Positions 17,435-25,778 of a stretch of 36,225 nt of DNA are shown one piece after another (the first letter of the stretch is position 1; each line of letters starts with the position of its first letter). The notes under the pieces were generated by a model, which made no database searches, had not been told where the DNA came from, and saw only the letters and a program-made list of their open reading frames with translations. Both the position numbers and the translations under genes were made by a program. Source of the stretch: Verrucomicrobiales bacterium (lineage in GTDB: Bacteria > Verrucomicrobiota > Verrucomicrobiia > Verrucomicrobiales > DEV007); assembly GCA_029213025.1 (NCBI GenBank), contig JARGOZ010000065.1, positions 1 through 36,225 of the forward strand, given 5' to 3'.

Positions 17435-18187
17435 CTAAGCGGCCTTCTTCTTTTTTAGCTGGGCAACCCGGTTTTCCATAATGACGGGTTCAAAGGCGGG
17501 AATGGCCGCTTTTTTCTGTTCCCAACCATTTTGCTGCGCTCCCTGCTTTGCGTTCCAGATCGAAAAATTGTCGATTTCGATTTTTCCTTTTCGGAATCCG
17601 GCGACACCGACGGCGTGCTCTTTGGCTTTGGAAAAAGCGGCATTTCGGGTGTGAAAAGTCGGGCCACCTTCGATTTGGAAGACAAATTCGTCGTCGACCA
17701 TTTCTGCGAGGATGTGATACCACTCTCCAGATTGAAAAGTGAAATTTTCAGACCAGGCGACCTTTTTTGACTCAGATTCGACCAGCAGAAATGCGCCCTC
17801 TTCGGCGGAAAACTGGACCCGGCAGTTGTGATGCCCGAATTCAATAAATGGAGTCGCCGCAGTGGATTCGTCGCCGAAATATCGGATCGATAACTTCGCG
17901 ACAAAATTCATCGGGGTCAGTCCCGCGCTGCCGCGAGGTTCGAGGCCTTTGTGATGGGGCCGTGCCGCCTGAGTTTCCGGAGTGGAAGGGATTCCGGTGA
18001 GGACATCGTTAGCCACTTCCCAGCGGGTTTTCTGGCGGGCGGTCCATTGCTCTTTGCTCAGTTGCCCCGCTTCAAAATCCTGCTCGAAAACGAGATCCCC
18101 GGGAACTGCCATGAGTGGTTTCAAGTCGTTGGCAGAGGTGAAACCGGCAAACAGTGAGCCAACCAGCAAAGTACGGAAAATTTTCAT
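17435..18187 (-). CDS. Secreted DUF1080/concanavalin-like protein
   Basis: From ATG 18187 the 250-aa product has a signal peptide (MKIFRTLLVGSLFAGFTSA) and a single concanavalin-like domain. Blocks such as LVFEQDFEAGQLSKEQW, FIEFGHHNCRVQFSAEE, GEWYHILAEMVDDEFVFQIE and IEIDNFSIWNAK are typical of DUF1080/LamG-type jelly rolls found in PVC secreted proteins; the family is linked to sugar derivatives, but no catalytic residue can be assigned here. The protein ends in a lysine cluster (AQLKKKKAA). It starts 49 bp after the kinase gene on the same strand, so it may be co-transcribed. An upstream in-frame start at 18247 would overlap the kinase gene and is rejected. Confidence 0.75.
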   Translation of the reverse strand: MKIFRTLLVGSLFAGFTSANDLKPLMAVPGDLVFEQDFEAGQLSKEQWTARQKTRWEVANDVLTGIPSTPETQAARPHHKGLEPRGSAGLTPMNFVAKLSIRYFGDESTAATPFIEFGHHNCRVQFSAEEGAFLLVESESKKVAWSENFTFQSGEWYHILAEMVDDEFVFQIEGGPTFHTRNAAFSKAKEHAVGVAGFRKGKIEIDNFSIWNAKQGAQQNGWEQKKAAIPAFEPVIMENRVAQLKKKKAA

Positions 18188-18236
18188 CCGCCAAAAAAGC
18201 ACAGCGGGAAAGATTTTGCACAACTGATTCAGGGGA

Positions 18237-19184
18237 TCAATCGACAACGACTTTTAAACACGCGGATTTCGCCCGCGTGATCATCGGTGTCTGAGCGACG
18301 ACATCGCCGTCGGCCTGAATGTCCTGAACCGGATCGGTATAGACCTCGATTTTCTCTCCCTGCCAATGATTGATCATTTTCGAAGCATCCAAAAGAGGTT
18401 CGCCATCAACTTTTAACTGATCCAGCCCCATCATTTTCACAGCGAGCTGAGCGATGCCTTCGATATTGGCTTTTTTCAGAAAAAATACATCCAGTTTGCC
18501 GTCATCGATATCGACTGAGGGAGCCAGGGTCAGTTTACCCAGGCCCACCGTGCCAGCATTCGCCACCACGCAGGCCACGCCGGTGCCGGTGGCGACCGCT
18601 TTGCCGTCGACAACGATTTTGTACTCCGCTGCGGCTCTTTCCTGGAGGGCCTTGATGCCGGCGAAAACGTAGGCCCATTTGCCGAACTGGTCTTTCAACT
18701 CGCGGGTCGCATCCTGAACGACGCCGGTTTCGAGACCGCAGCCCACCCGGAGAAGGAAAGGCTGATCGTTCATCATTCCCACGTCGATAGTTCTCACGGA
18801 AAATTCGTCCTTACAGATCAGATCGCAGGATTTTTCCAGCGTTGTCGGCAGGCGCAGCTCCGAGGCAACCAGGTTTCCGGTTCCGCCGCCGAGGATCAGC
18901 AGGGGGGTGTTGGTGCCGATCAGCGCCGAGGCGACTTCCATCACGGTACCGTCGCCGCCATACACTGCGACAGCATCAACTCCCTCTTCGACCGCTTTTT
19001 TGGCGAGGATATGGCCGTCCCCGTCGCCATGGGTGATATCGATGTCCCAGTGAATTCCCGCATCGCGGAAGGCCTGATTCAAAATCGCTAAAAGCGGGAT
19101 TTTCCGGGAGGGAGCCGGATTTACTACGACTCTCACCTCTTTGGGTTTCGAGCGGGTGGCGAGGTGTTCGATCGCGGTAAACAT
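18237..19184 (-). CDS. Diacylglycerol kinase-family lipid kinase
   Basis: The 315-aa protein belongs to the DgkB/YegS lipid-kinase family, which phosphorylates diacylglycerol or related lipids with ATP at the cytoplasmic membrane. The nucleotide motif GGDGT (76-80) and the following GGGTGN loop (99-104) are clear, and the start VRVVVNPAPSRK is the family's usual first strand. The C-terminal half has the typical beta-sandwich ending (EKIEVYTDPVQDIQADGDVV). The exact lipid cannot be predicted. It is divergent from the HAD gene, with 81 bp between the starts. Confidence 0.9.
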   Translation of the reverse strand: MFTAIEHLATRSKPKEVRVVVNPAPSRKIPLLAILNQAFRDAGIHWDIDITHGDGDGHILAKKAVEEGVDAVAVYGGDGTVMEVASALIGTNTPLLILGGGTGNLVASELRLPTTLEKSCDLICKDEFSVRTIDVGMMNDQPFLLRVGCGLETGVVQDATRELKDQFGKWAYVFAGIKALQERAAAEYKIVVDGKAVATGTGVACVVANAGTVGLGKLTLAPSVDIDDGKLDVFFLKKANIEGIAQLAVKMMGLDQLKVDGEPLLDASKMINHWQGEKIEVYTDPVQDIQADGDVVAQTPMITRAKSACLKVVVD

Positions 19185-19265
19185 CGGGCCGAATCTACGC
19201 CATCGTTACTAATATTCACCTACAATCTCCCTTGCAAAACGGCTCGCCGGGAACGAGAAACTGCC

Positions 19266-19943
19266 ATGATTAAACCGGATCAAATTGGTGTAGTTTTCGA
19301 CCTCGACGGGGTTCTTGTCGACTCCCACGATCAGCATCACGAAGCTTGGCAGCGTCTCGGAACTGAAATCGGCAAAGAAATTTCCGATGCCCAGTTTGCG
19401 GAGTCTTTCGGCATGAGGAACGAGATGTGTATTCCGCATGTCTTTCACTGGGCTGATCCGGAGGACAAAGCGGCGATTCAGGACCTCGGGAACCGCAAAG
19501 AGGTCCACTACCGGGAGATACTTTCCGGAGAGAAAATCGATCCGCTGCCCGGGGTAATTGAGTTTACCCAAATGTTACAAAAAGCGGGAATTCCCGGTTC
19601 GGTAGGGTCTTCCACCTCGGTGTTAAATATCGAATTATGTCTTCGGGCCACCGGGTTGGATTCCTTTTTCGGGAAAAACATTACCGGTGCGGAAGATGTC
19701 GACCGGGGGAAACCGGCTCCGGATGTTTTCCTGAAAGCGGCGGAGAAAATTAATCGCATGCCTTTCAACTGTCTTGTGATCGAGGACGCTCATGTCGGAG
19801 TGGAGGCCGGTATAGCGGCAGGGATGAAGGTGCTCGCTGTGACAACGACGCATGCGGCGGAAACTTTCGAAGGCAAGCCGAATCGGATCGTCGACACCCT
19901 CGCAGAAATACAGTTGGCAGATATTTTTGCTTTTTTTGCATAA
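19266..19943 (+). CDS. HAD-superfamily phosphatase, beta-phosphoglucomutase-like
   Basis: This 225-aa soluble enzyme has all HAD motifs: motif I FDLDGVLVDS with the nucleophile Asp12 and acid/base Asp14, motif II GSSTS, motif III lysine in DRGKPAPD, and motif IV VIEDAHVGVEAG. The cap-domain start HHEAW fits the phosphoglycolate phosphatase and beta-phosphoglucomutase branch. Phosphosugar substrates are likely, but the exact one is open. The upstream in-frame start at 19164 would run back into the kinase gene and is rejected in favour of ATG 19266. The CusB-like gene follows 26 bp after. Confidence 0.92.
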   Translation: MIKPDQIGVVFDLDGVLVDSHDQHHEAWQRLGTEIGKEISDAQFAESFGMRNEMCIPHVFHWADPEDKAAIQDLGNRKEVHYREILSGEKIDPLPGVIEFTQMLQKAGIPGSVGSSTSVLNIELCLRATGLDSFFGKNITGAEDVDRGKPAPDVFLKAAEKINRMPFNCLVIEDAHVGVEAGIAAGMKVLAVTTTHAAETFEGKPNRIVDTLAEIQLADIFAFFA

Positions 19944-19969
19944 GTCGGCTTGTCGTTCGTCTCACCGCG

Positions 19970-20704
19970 ATGAGCATTCATCGACTCCTGCCACTGTTTT
20001 TCTGCCTTTCTGTTTTACCTGTGCTTGCTCACGACGGGCATCATCACGAAGAACAAGGGGACAGCGAAGCCGTTCAGGTGAAAATTCCCGGCGCGCAGGT
20101 CGAAATGATCGAAGATCGTGTGATCGAAGGTTCTGAAGTTACAGCGATCCCTCTGAGTTCCATTTTTATCGAGGGCGGCAAAAACTTTGTCTGGGCACAG
20201 GATGAAGAAGACCTGCAAAAATTTTCGCGCTGGGAAGTGGTACTGGGCAGGAGCGACGGCAGGTATGTGGAAGCTGTCACCGGTGTGTTTCCGGGAGATC
20301 ATGTCGCCATCAATGCTCAACCTGTAGTGGCGCAAAGATCGCAACCTGTAGTTCCTCAGCACAGGGAACCGGTCTATACAGAAAACAGAAATCCGCAACC
20401 TGTAGTTCCCCGGTCGCAATACCCCTCTTCCCGTGAAGGCGGTCGATTTGTTCCGGAAATTCCCCACTTCGATGCGGCGCCGGTCGTACCGCAATTTTCA
20501 GGCACTGTTCCTCTGCCGCCGGTCGTGCAGGTGCCGGATAAGCGAATCATCGAGGAATATCTCAGATTTCTTTCGCAGCGAAACGGCCACGCGGTTCCTG
20601 TGCCTGCTCCCGAATCTGTATATGTTTGCCCTCACGGTAGGGTTCACCGCATACCGCAGGTTCCGAATCCTCAACAGTGGCAGCGGTTTATTCCCAACTA
20701 TTGA
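19970..20704 (+). CDS. Exported His-rich protein with a CusB/HlyD-like C-terminal fragment
   Basis: A signal peptide (about 1-20) is followed by the His-rich stretch HDGHHHEEQ, which suggests metal binding. Residues about 55-112 (VTAIPLSSIFIEGGKNFVWAQ, then WEVVLGRSDGRYVEAVTGVFPGDHVAI) look like the C-terminal beta-barrel and membrane-proximal domain of RND periplasmic adaptor proteins (CusB/CzcB). The rest is a Pro/Gln/Val-rich linker with repeated QPVV motifs and a tail containing CPHGRVH. No RND pump, outer membrane channel or helical hairpin of a full adaptor is present. It could be a metal-binding chaperone or a decayed adaptor; 244 aa. Its stop overlaps the sulfatase stop by 7 bp. Confidence 0.65.
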   Translation: MSIHRLLPLFFCLSVLPVLAHDGHHHEEQGDSEAVQVKIPGAQVEMIEDRVIEGSEVTAIPLSSIFIEGGKNFVWAQDEEDLQKFSRWEVVLGRSDGRYVEAVTGVFPGDHVAINAQPVVAQRSQPVVPQHREPVYTENRNPQPVVPRSQYPSSREGGRFVPEIPHFDAAPVVPQFSGTVPLPPVVQVPDKRIIEEYLRFLSQRNGHAVPVPAPESVYVCPHGRVHRIPQVPNPQQWQRFIPNY

Positions 20705-22143
20705 GATTTCTTTTTCTTCTTCTGTTTCCCTTTACCCTGATTGGCGCTGCGGTTTAACCACTGCTTGTATTCAGGCCGGTCTTTCCACAGGTCAATATAG
20801 GGCAGGTAGGCCGGATCGGTATTCCAGAATCTCCGCTCCGGTTGATTGGGGGCTACGATTCCTTCCGGATAGTCTTTTCCGGCTACACTGGCTTCCACGC
20901 CGTCGTTCCATTGCGTATAGATAGTTTTCAGTCGGGAAAAAACCTCCGGTTCAACTTCTGCGAGATTTTTCGACTCCGTCTTGTCGTCCTCTAAATGATA
21001 GAGTTCTTCTTTGCCTTTCAGAGACAGGTATTTGTATTCGTTGTCGATAATGACACCCCGGTTGTCGTGGCGAAAACCGAGCGGCTTTTCCCGCCGTGCG
21101 ATATCTGTATCGAAGAGCTGACGGAGACTGATACCGTCGTAGGGTTGTAAAATGACTTTATCCGGATCGAGGCCGGCCACTTCGGCGATAGTAGGGAAAA
21201 TATCGACGGTGCCGGCGGGAAATTTCGAGATCCGTCCGCCGGCGATCACTTTGGGCCACTCGATCACACAGGGCACCCGCAGGCCACCTTCATACATCTG
21301 GTTTTTGCTGCCGCGCAGGCCACCCATTGTTTCCGGACCATAAGGTGCGAGGCCACCGTTGTCGCTGTTGAACCAGACGATGGTGTTTTCCGCGATTTCG
21401 AGATCCTGTAATCCTTTCCGGAGCGCACCAATCGATCTGTCCATTGCCACCAACTCGCCGAGGTGATGCTGGGTGTCGAGTTTCAGATCGGAAAAATCGG
21501 TGCGATCATCGTCCACCGCTACCATAGGGCTGTGAGGCGAGCCAAACCAAACCACGGTAAATACCGGTTTCCCTTCGGCCTTTTTCGAGCCGATGAATTT
21601 GAGGGCTTCATTGATGACGATCTCCGAAGAGTCTCCTTCAAACTCTTCGAATTCGCCCATGCGGCTCAGGACCGGGTTGCGATCGAAAAAGTTCGTCACT
21701 GTCAGCCAGTGATCAAATCCCAGCTCACCGGGTGAGTGAGTGTCGTCTTTCAGCACGGGAACCCCGGGCCCTCGCAGACCGTTGAGATGCCATTTTCCGA
21801 AATGCGCGGTGCTGTAGCCCGCATCGCGCAGTGCGGTGGCTATCGTTTTTTCCTGAAGCCGAATGGGAAATCCGTGGTTTTGCACACCGGTGCGGTCATT
21901 GGTTCGGCCGGTCATCACGGTGGCCCGGGTGGGCGAGCAATTTGAAGCCCCCGCGTAGAAGCGATCCAGCCGAAGTCCGTGCGCTGCCATCTCGTCCAGG
22001 TGGGGCGTTTTGAGATGCGGGTGATTGTAGTAGCCGGTCTGCCCCCAACCCTGATCGTCGCTCATGACGAGGATTACATTGGGACGATCATCGGCATGCA
22101 GAACAGCACATAAAAAGCTGAGAATGAGAAGGTGTAGTTTCAT
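20698..22143 (-). CDS. Secreted sulfatase (arylsulfatase type)
   Basis: The 481-aa protein has a signal peptide (about 1-17) and an alkaline-phosphatase-like sulfatase fold. The signature CSPTR (69-73) supplies the cysteine that must be turned into formylglycine. The metal site SDDQGWG (28-34), the substrate block GKWHLNG and the second metal site FNSDNGG are all present, so it should be active. It would remove sulfate from sugars or polysaccharides outside the cytoplasm, in line with other glycan genes here; the substrate is unknown. The maturation enzyme is not in the window. The protein ends in a lysine-rich tail (GKGKQKKKKKSQ). It starts 11 bp after the secretin-like gene, so the two are probably co-transcribed. 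Confidence 0.92.
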   Translation of the reverse strand: MKLHLLILSFLCAVLHADDRPNVILVMSDDQGWGQTGYYNHPHLKTPHLDEMAAHGLRLDRFYAGASNCSPTRATVMTGRTNDRTGVQNHGFPIRLQEKTIATALRDAGYSTAHFGKWHLNGLRGPGVPVLKDDTHSPGELGFDHWLTVTNFFDRNPVLSRMGEFEEFEGDSSEIVINEALKFIGSKKAEGKPVFTVVWFGSPHSPMVAVDDDRTDFSDLKLDTQHHLGELVAMDRSIGALRKGLQDLEIAENTIVWFNSDNGGLAPYGPETMGGLRGSKNQMYEGGLRVPCVIEWPKVIAGGRISKFPAGTVDIFPTIAEVAGLDPDKVILQPYDGISLRQLFDTDIARREKPLGFRHDNRGVIIDNEYKYLSLKGKEELYHLEDDKTESKNLAEVEPEVFSRLKTIYTQWNDGVEASVAGKDYPEGIVAPNQPERRFWNTDPAYLPYIDLWKDRPEYKQWLNRSANQGKGKQKKKKKSQ

Positions 22144-22154
22144 AGGTATCCGAT

Positions 22155-24197
22155 CTAAAAATTGTCTTCGCTTTCCTGGGACAGCTCCACGATCTCCGCT
22201 CTGATGAAGACCGCGTGGAGTATATCTGCGTTATCATATTTTGGAATACCTCCGGGCTGCCACATGCATGCCATTCGGTACATGCCGGAGCGCAGTGTGG
22301 TTTGTGTAGTTATCGAGGCGCGGTGAAAAGTAGTAGTCGGGCCATCCAGTTTGACTGCCTGCGGAGTGATTTTGGACAGATTTGTCACGGTCGGCAGGGC
22401 GTAGTCGTGCTTTACGCTGAAGTTCAGATCTATAGTGGTGTTGTCCGCTCCGATCACCGGGTCGACTTCGAATACTGTTCCCACCCTTTGTTCGTCGAAT
22501 ATTCCCGATGTCGCAGTGTCCCTGTTCTGTTTTTCATTTTCCGGTTTGGCGAGGATGTCGGCGCCGGTGGGAAATCTGTAGTTGAGTCCCGCTTCCACTT
22601 TGGCGCGGCTTCCGCTTCTTGCTTCGATCCAGTTTGTGGTTCGAATCGAAATTTCCGGAGATTTGATCAATTCCTCCCATACTTTGGCATGATTGGCGAT
22701 TCGGCGGGTTTTCCGGGAGGTTTCCCTGAGCAGTCTGCCGGGGCCTTCGACGATATGGAGAGTGATATCGACAGCTTTTACACCGCCGCTTTTGATAGAC
22801 ATAATGTAGGCTTCGACCAGCTGGATTTGTTCCGGAGTATTGCGCACAACGAGTGTGGATGTGGCCGTCAAATAGTTGGCGGAAGAGCCTTGGGGGAATT
22901 GAATTCCGACAGACTGCAAAATATCTTTGGCCGTGACGCGAACGGTGAATCTGGGTTCATTGGATGGGGCGGCGGCAAACGGGTCCGAAGCAGCAGCCCC
23001 GCCGCCGCCTCCTCCGCTTAGAAAGGTGGGAGGGATTGTGTATCGTCGAACAATCATGCCTTCGGGGATTTCGTCAGCGGCTTTGGTAAACTCCAGTTTT
23101 CCCTCGGGTATAGGTAACACCTTTGCCCCGTGTTTTTCCAGCATCGGACCGAGATTGCTGTTGAGTAAGGGGAGGACCTTTACGACGTGATTGGTGATGA
23201 AACCCGCTTGCAGCACATCCTGCGCCCGGGGATCAGGCGATTGTTCCGGCTTCCATACCGCCAGCATTTTTGCTGCACCGTTTCTAGAGGTATATACAGA
23301 AGATATTTTGGAATCGGTGCTATCCGTGACGGTTGACGAAAGTATGGTTTCTCCGCGTAGCGTAAACGGCACTGTCCGCCGAACCGGTGGTGTATAGGGA
23401 TGGACTATCGTTAGATTAAAATCTATCGTTACGTTGTCTGAGGCCAGAACCGGATCTATGGAAAGGGACGTCCCTGACTCTATTGCCTCGGTTTCAAATT
23501 CGATTTGGCTATCGGAGTCGACGGCCAATTCAACCGGAGTAGCTGTTTCTCCGGAAGAATCGATTGCAGTCCGGTTGCCGCTTCGGGATTCGACCTGGCT
23601 GGTGCTGACAATCCTGGCTTTATTTTCTGCTACAGCTTTGTCGAGTTCCCTGACGAGCTCTGTGTGATCGTAGTTTTCCGAGGCGCGGGAAATGATACTC
23701 CGCATCATTGCGGAAGGTGCCTCATAGATGGAGTGGTACGTGCCTATATACCGTTCGATTGCATCCAGCCGAATTTCGGACGTAAACGCAACAGAACTTT
23801 GAGCGATGCGGGGAAGCCGGGCCGCAAGAGTCAATGATTCAGGATCAAAAATTACAAGGCTCCCTTTGGGAAGTGCGAGTCCTTCGATCTCCAGATAATG
23901 ACTGACGATGCTGCTGCTTTTACGGATGAATTCTTCGATCTCTTTTTCCGGAGCGTTATTCGCCGGAAGCGAAGGTGCGACAAGCGCTCCGCGCTCCGGA
24001 CTGGCGAATCCGTAGGTAAGCTGATTGTCCGGGAACTGATATGACTCGATTACCCACTCATAAGGATCGGGTTGATCAACTTCCTGACTGTTGGCTGAAA
24101 AGATGCTGAGAAAAAGACCAATGAAAAAAATAAAACGTCCCATGAATTTCGTGATGATTACAAAAAGTAGAAGAACAGAAGGGCTGAGTCTCTTCAA
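22155..24197 (-). CDS. Exported protein with two secretin-like modules
   Basis: The frame starts at TTG 24197, preceded by GAGGA, or at the inner ATG 24143; both give a hydrophobic leader, the former a double one. Residues about 150-340 and 480-670 (from the TTG) resemble each other: each holds an ESRSGNR/EARSGSR motif and then ASDNVTIDFNLTIVHPY or GADNTTIDLNFSVKHDY, the pattern of a secretin (type II/III secretion) beta domain. Between them is a NolW/secretin N-domain-like stretch, AKDILQSVGIQFPQG followed by LVVRNTPEQIQLVEAYI. Similar proteins in Verrucomicrobia are annotated as secretin-like, but no membrane-channel signature or secretion partner is seen. Glycine run GGGGGG lies near 390. 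It is first in an operon with the sulfatase. Confidence 0.6.
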   Translation of the reverse strand: MKRLSPSVLLLFVIITKFMGRFIFFIGLFLSIFSANSQEVDQPDPYEWVIESYQFPDNQLTYGFASPERGALVAPSLPANNAPEKEIEEFIRKSSSIVSHYLEIEGLALPKGSLVIFDPESLTLAARLPRIAQSSVAFTSEIRLDAIERYIGTYHSIYEAPSAMMRSIISRASENYDHTELVRELDKAVAENKARIVSTSQVESRSGNRTAIDSSGETATPVELAVDSDSQIEFETEAIESGTSLSIDPVLASDNVTIDFNLTIVHPYTPPVRRTVPFTLRGETILSSTVTDSTDSKISSVYTSRNGAAKMLAVWKPEQSPDPRAQDVLQAGFITNHVVKVLPLLNSNLGPMLEKHGAKVLPIPEGKLEFTKAADEIPEGMIVRRYTIPPTFLSGGGGGGAAASDPFAAAPSNEPRFTVRVTAKDILQSVGIQFPQGSSANYLTATSTLVVRNTPEQIQLVEAYIMSIKSGGVKAVDITLHIVEGPGRLLRETSRKTRRIANHAKVWEELIKSPEISIRTTNWIEARSGSRAKVEAGLNYRFPTGADILAKPENEKQNRDTATSGIFDEQRVGTVFEVDPVIGADNTTIDLNFSVKHDYALPTVTNLSKITPQAVKLDGPTTTFHRASITTQTTLRSGMYRMACMWQPGGIPKYDNADILHAVFIRAEIVELSQESEDNF

Positions 24198-24213
24198 GAC
24201 GATTTCCTCGAAA

Positions 24214-24318
24214 ATCAGGGACCGGATTTGATTAAACAGGGTACAGTGGCAAATCGTACAGGGTACAGTTGGTCATTCAACAGGGTACAATTTCGGTTTC
24301 TGTCTTTACACTGTTGAA
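24214..24318 (+). repeat. CAGGGTAC repeat array D
   Basis: Three direct copies of CAGGGTAC start at 24237, 24259 and 24281, exactly 22 bp apart. A degenerate copy, CAGGGACC, precedes them at 24216 (21 bp before). A degenerate inverted copy, TTTACACTGTTGAA (24305-24318), follows; TTCAACAG (24276-24283) and CTGTTGAA (24311-24318) are exact inverse complements. As in array A, the last direct copy is followed by TTTCGG. It fills the divergent gap between the secretin-like gene and the pyrimidine operon, 51 nt from the permease ATG and 39 nt from TTG 24197. Confidence 0.9.
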
Positions 24319-24339
24319 ACCACTGACGAAACTTATCTG

Positions 24340-25752
24340 ATGAGCCGCAAAATGCTTTACACAATCGAGGACAAACCGCCTGTCGGGACCTCGTTGCTAT
24401 TGGGGTTTCAGCATTATTTGACGATGTTCGGCTCGACTGTGGCGATCCCGTTTGTGCTGAAAGACGCTCTCGGGGCTGATGATGCGCAGCTCGCGGTCAT
24501 GATCAGCACGATGTTTCTGGTCAGCGGGATATGCACTCTGCTGCAAACCACGTTTGGCAACCGGCTGCCCATTGTTCAGGGCGGAACCTTTTCGTTTCTC
24601 GGCCCGGCAATAGCGATTTGCGGGATGGCTACGCTGGCCAACTCCGGTTTCGAAGTGAAAATGCGGGAAGTTCAGGGGGCAATAATTTTGGGGGCGTTTT
24701 TCGAGATGGCGATCGGGTTCTCGGGGCTGATGGGGCGCTTGCTCCGGTTTATTACGCCGGTGACGATCGCGCCGACGATTGCATTGATCGGGCTGGCGCT
24801 TTTTAAGTTTGGTGCGCCTTTTGCCGGGAAACATTGGGGGATCGGCGGTTTAACGATTATTTTACTGATTGTGTTCAGCCAGATTTTGAGTCGAACCAGT
24901 CAGCTTTTCCGGCTTTTCCCGATTCTGCTTGGATTAATCGGTGCGTGGCTGGTTGCGATCATTGGAACAAAAGCCGGGCTTTTTCCTCAGGGACATGCGT
25001 CGCATGTAAGTTTTGATGCGGTCAGAGAAGCTCCCTGGGTTCGGGTGCCCTATCCGTTTCAGTGGGGAATTCCAACTTTCAGCCTCGCCGCTGTGGTTGG
25101 TATGTTGGCGGGATATATCGCGAGTATGATTGAATCGACCGGCGACTATTTTGCCGCGGCCCGAATGTCGGAAGCTCCGGTTCCCGATTCGAAAACCGTT
25201 AACCGCGGGATCGGCTTCGAAGGAATCGGCTGCTTCGTGGCGGGTCTGTTTGGCACGGGGAACGGCACGACTTCCTACAGTGAGAATATCGGTGCAATTG
25301 GCCTGACGAGAGTCGGCAGCAGGCGGGTAATCCAGACTGCAGCGGTGTTGATGCTGGGGCTCGCTATCTTTGGGAAATTCGGGGCGATTTTCGCTTCGAT
25401 ACCGCAACCCATTGTAGGAGGTATGTATTGTGTGATGTTTGCGATGGTAGCAGGAGTAGGCCTTTCGAATCTTCAGTTCGTCGATTTAAACTCCACACGG
25501 AATCTTTTTATTATCGGTTTTGCTTTGTTTATGGGGTTGTCTCTACCGGAATATATAGGACCGAATTCGGAAGCCATTATAGGCCTTTTTCCTGCATCGA
25601 TCTCCTGGATTGGTAATATCATTTCTACAATTGGCTCCTCAGGAATGGCGGTTGGAGCCTTCCTCGCGCTGCTACTGGATAATATCGTTCCCGGTACAGA
25701 TGAGGAGCGAGGTATCACCGCTTTTTCCCGCCAGGTAGGAAGTGCCACCTGA
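24340..25752 (+). CDS. NCS2/NAT-family nucleobase permease
   Basis: This 470-aa inner-membrane transporter is predicted to import uracil, thymine or a related base by proton or sodium symport. It has about 12-14 hydrophobic segments, QTTFGNRLPIVQGG in the early part, the conserved TM8 motif ASMIESTGDY with Glu265, and the family signature ENIGAIGLTR (315-324; [QEP]-N-x-G-x4-T-[RKG]). The Glu at 315 favours nucleobases over ascorbate. The following region, GSRRVIQ and GLSNLQFVDLNSTRNLF, recalls the animal SLC23 branch more than E. coli UraA. It is first in the pyrimidine operon, and its position supports a pyrimidine substrate. No Shine-Dalgarno sequence is seen. Confidence 0.9.
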   Translation: MSRKMLYTIEDKPPVGTSLLLGFQHYLTMFGSTVAIPFVLKDALGADDAQLAVMISTMFLVSGICTLLQTTFGNRLPIVQGGTFSFLGPAIAICGMATLANSGFEVKMREVQGAIILGAFFEMAIGFSGLMGRLLRFITPVTIAPTIALIGLALFKFGAPFAGKHWGIGGLTIILLIVFSQILSRTSQLFRLFPILLGLIGAWLVAIIGTKAGLFPQGHASHVSFDAVREAPWVRVPYPFQWGIPTFSLAAVVGMLAGYIASMIESTGDYFAAARMSEAPVPDSKTVNRGIGFEGIGCFVAGLFGTGNGTTSYSENIGAIGLTRVGSRRVIQTAAVLMLGLAIFGKFGAIFASIPQPIVGGMYCVMFAMVAGVGLSNLQFVDLNSTRNLFIIGFALFMGLSLPEYIGPNSEAIIGLFPASISWIGNIISTIGSSGMAVGAFLALLLDNIVPGTDEERGITAFSRQVGSAT

Positions 25753-25778
25753 ACTTTTATTAATAACACACAAATATC

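Noticed and set aside
22215..23021. 268-aa plus-strand frame opposite the secretin-like gene
   Set aside because: No domain, no start signal, and the opposite strand encodes a protein with internal repeats.
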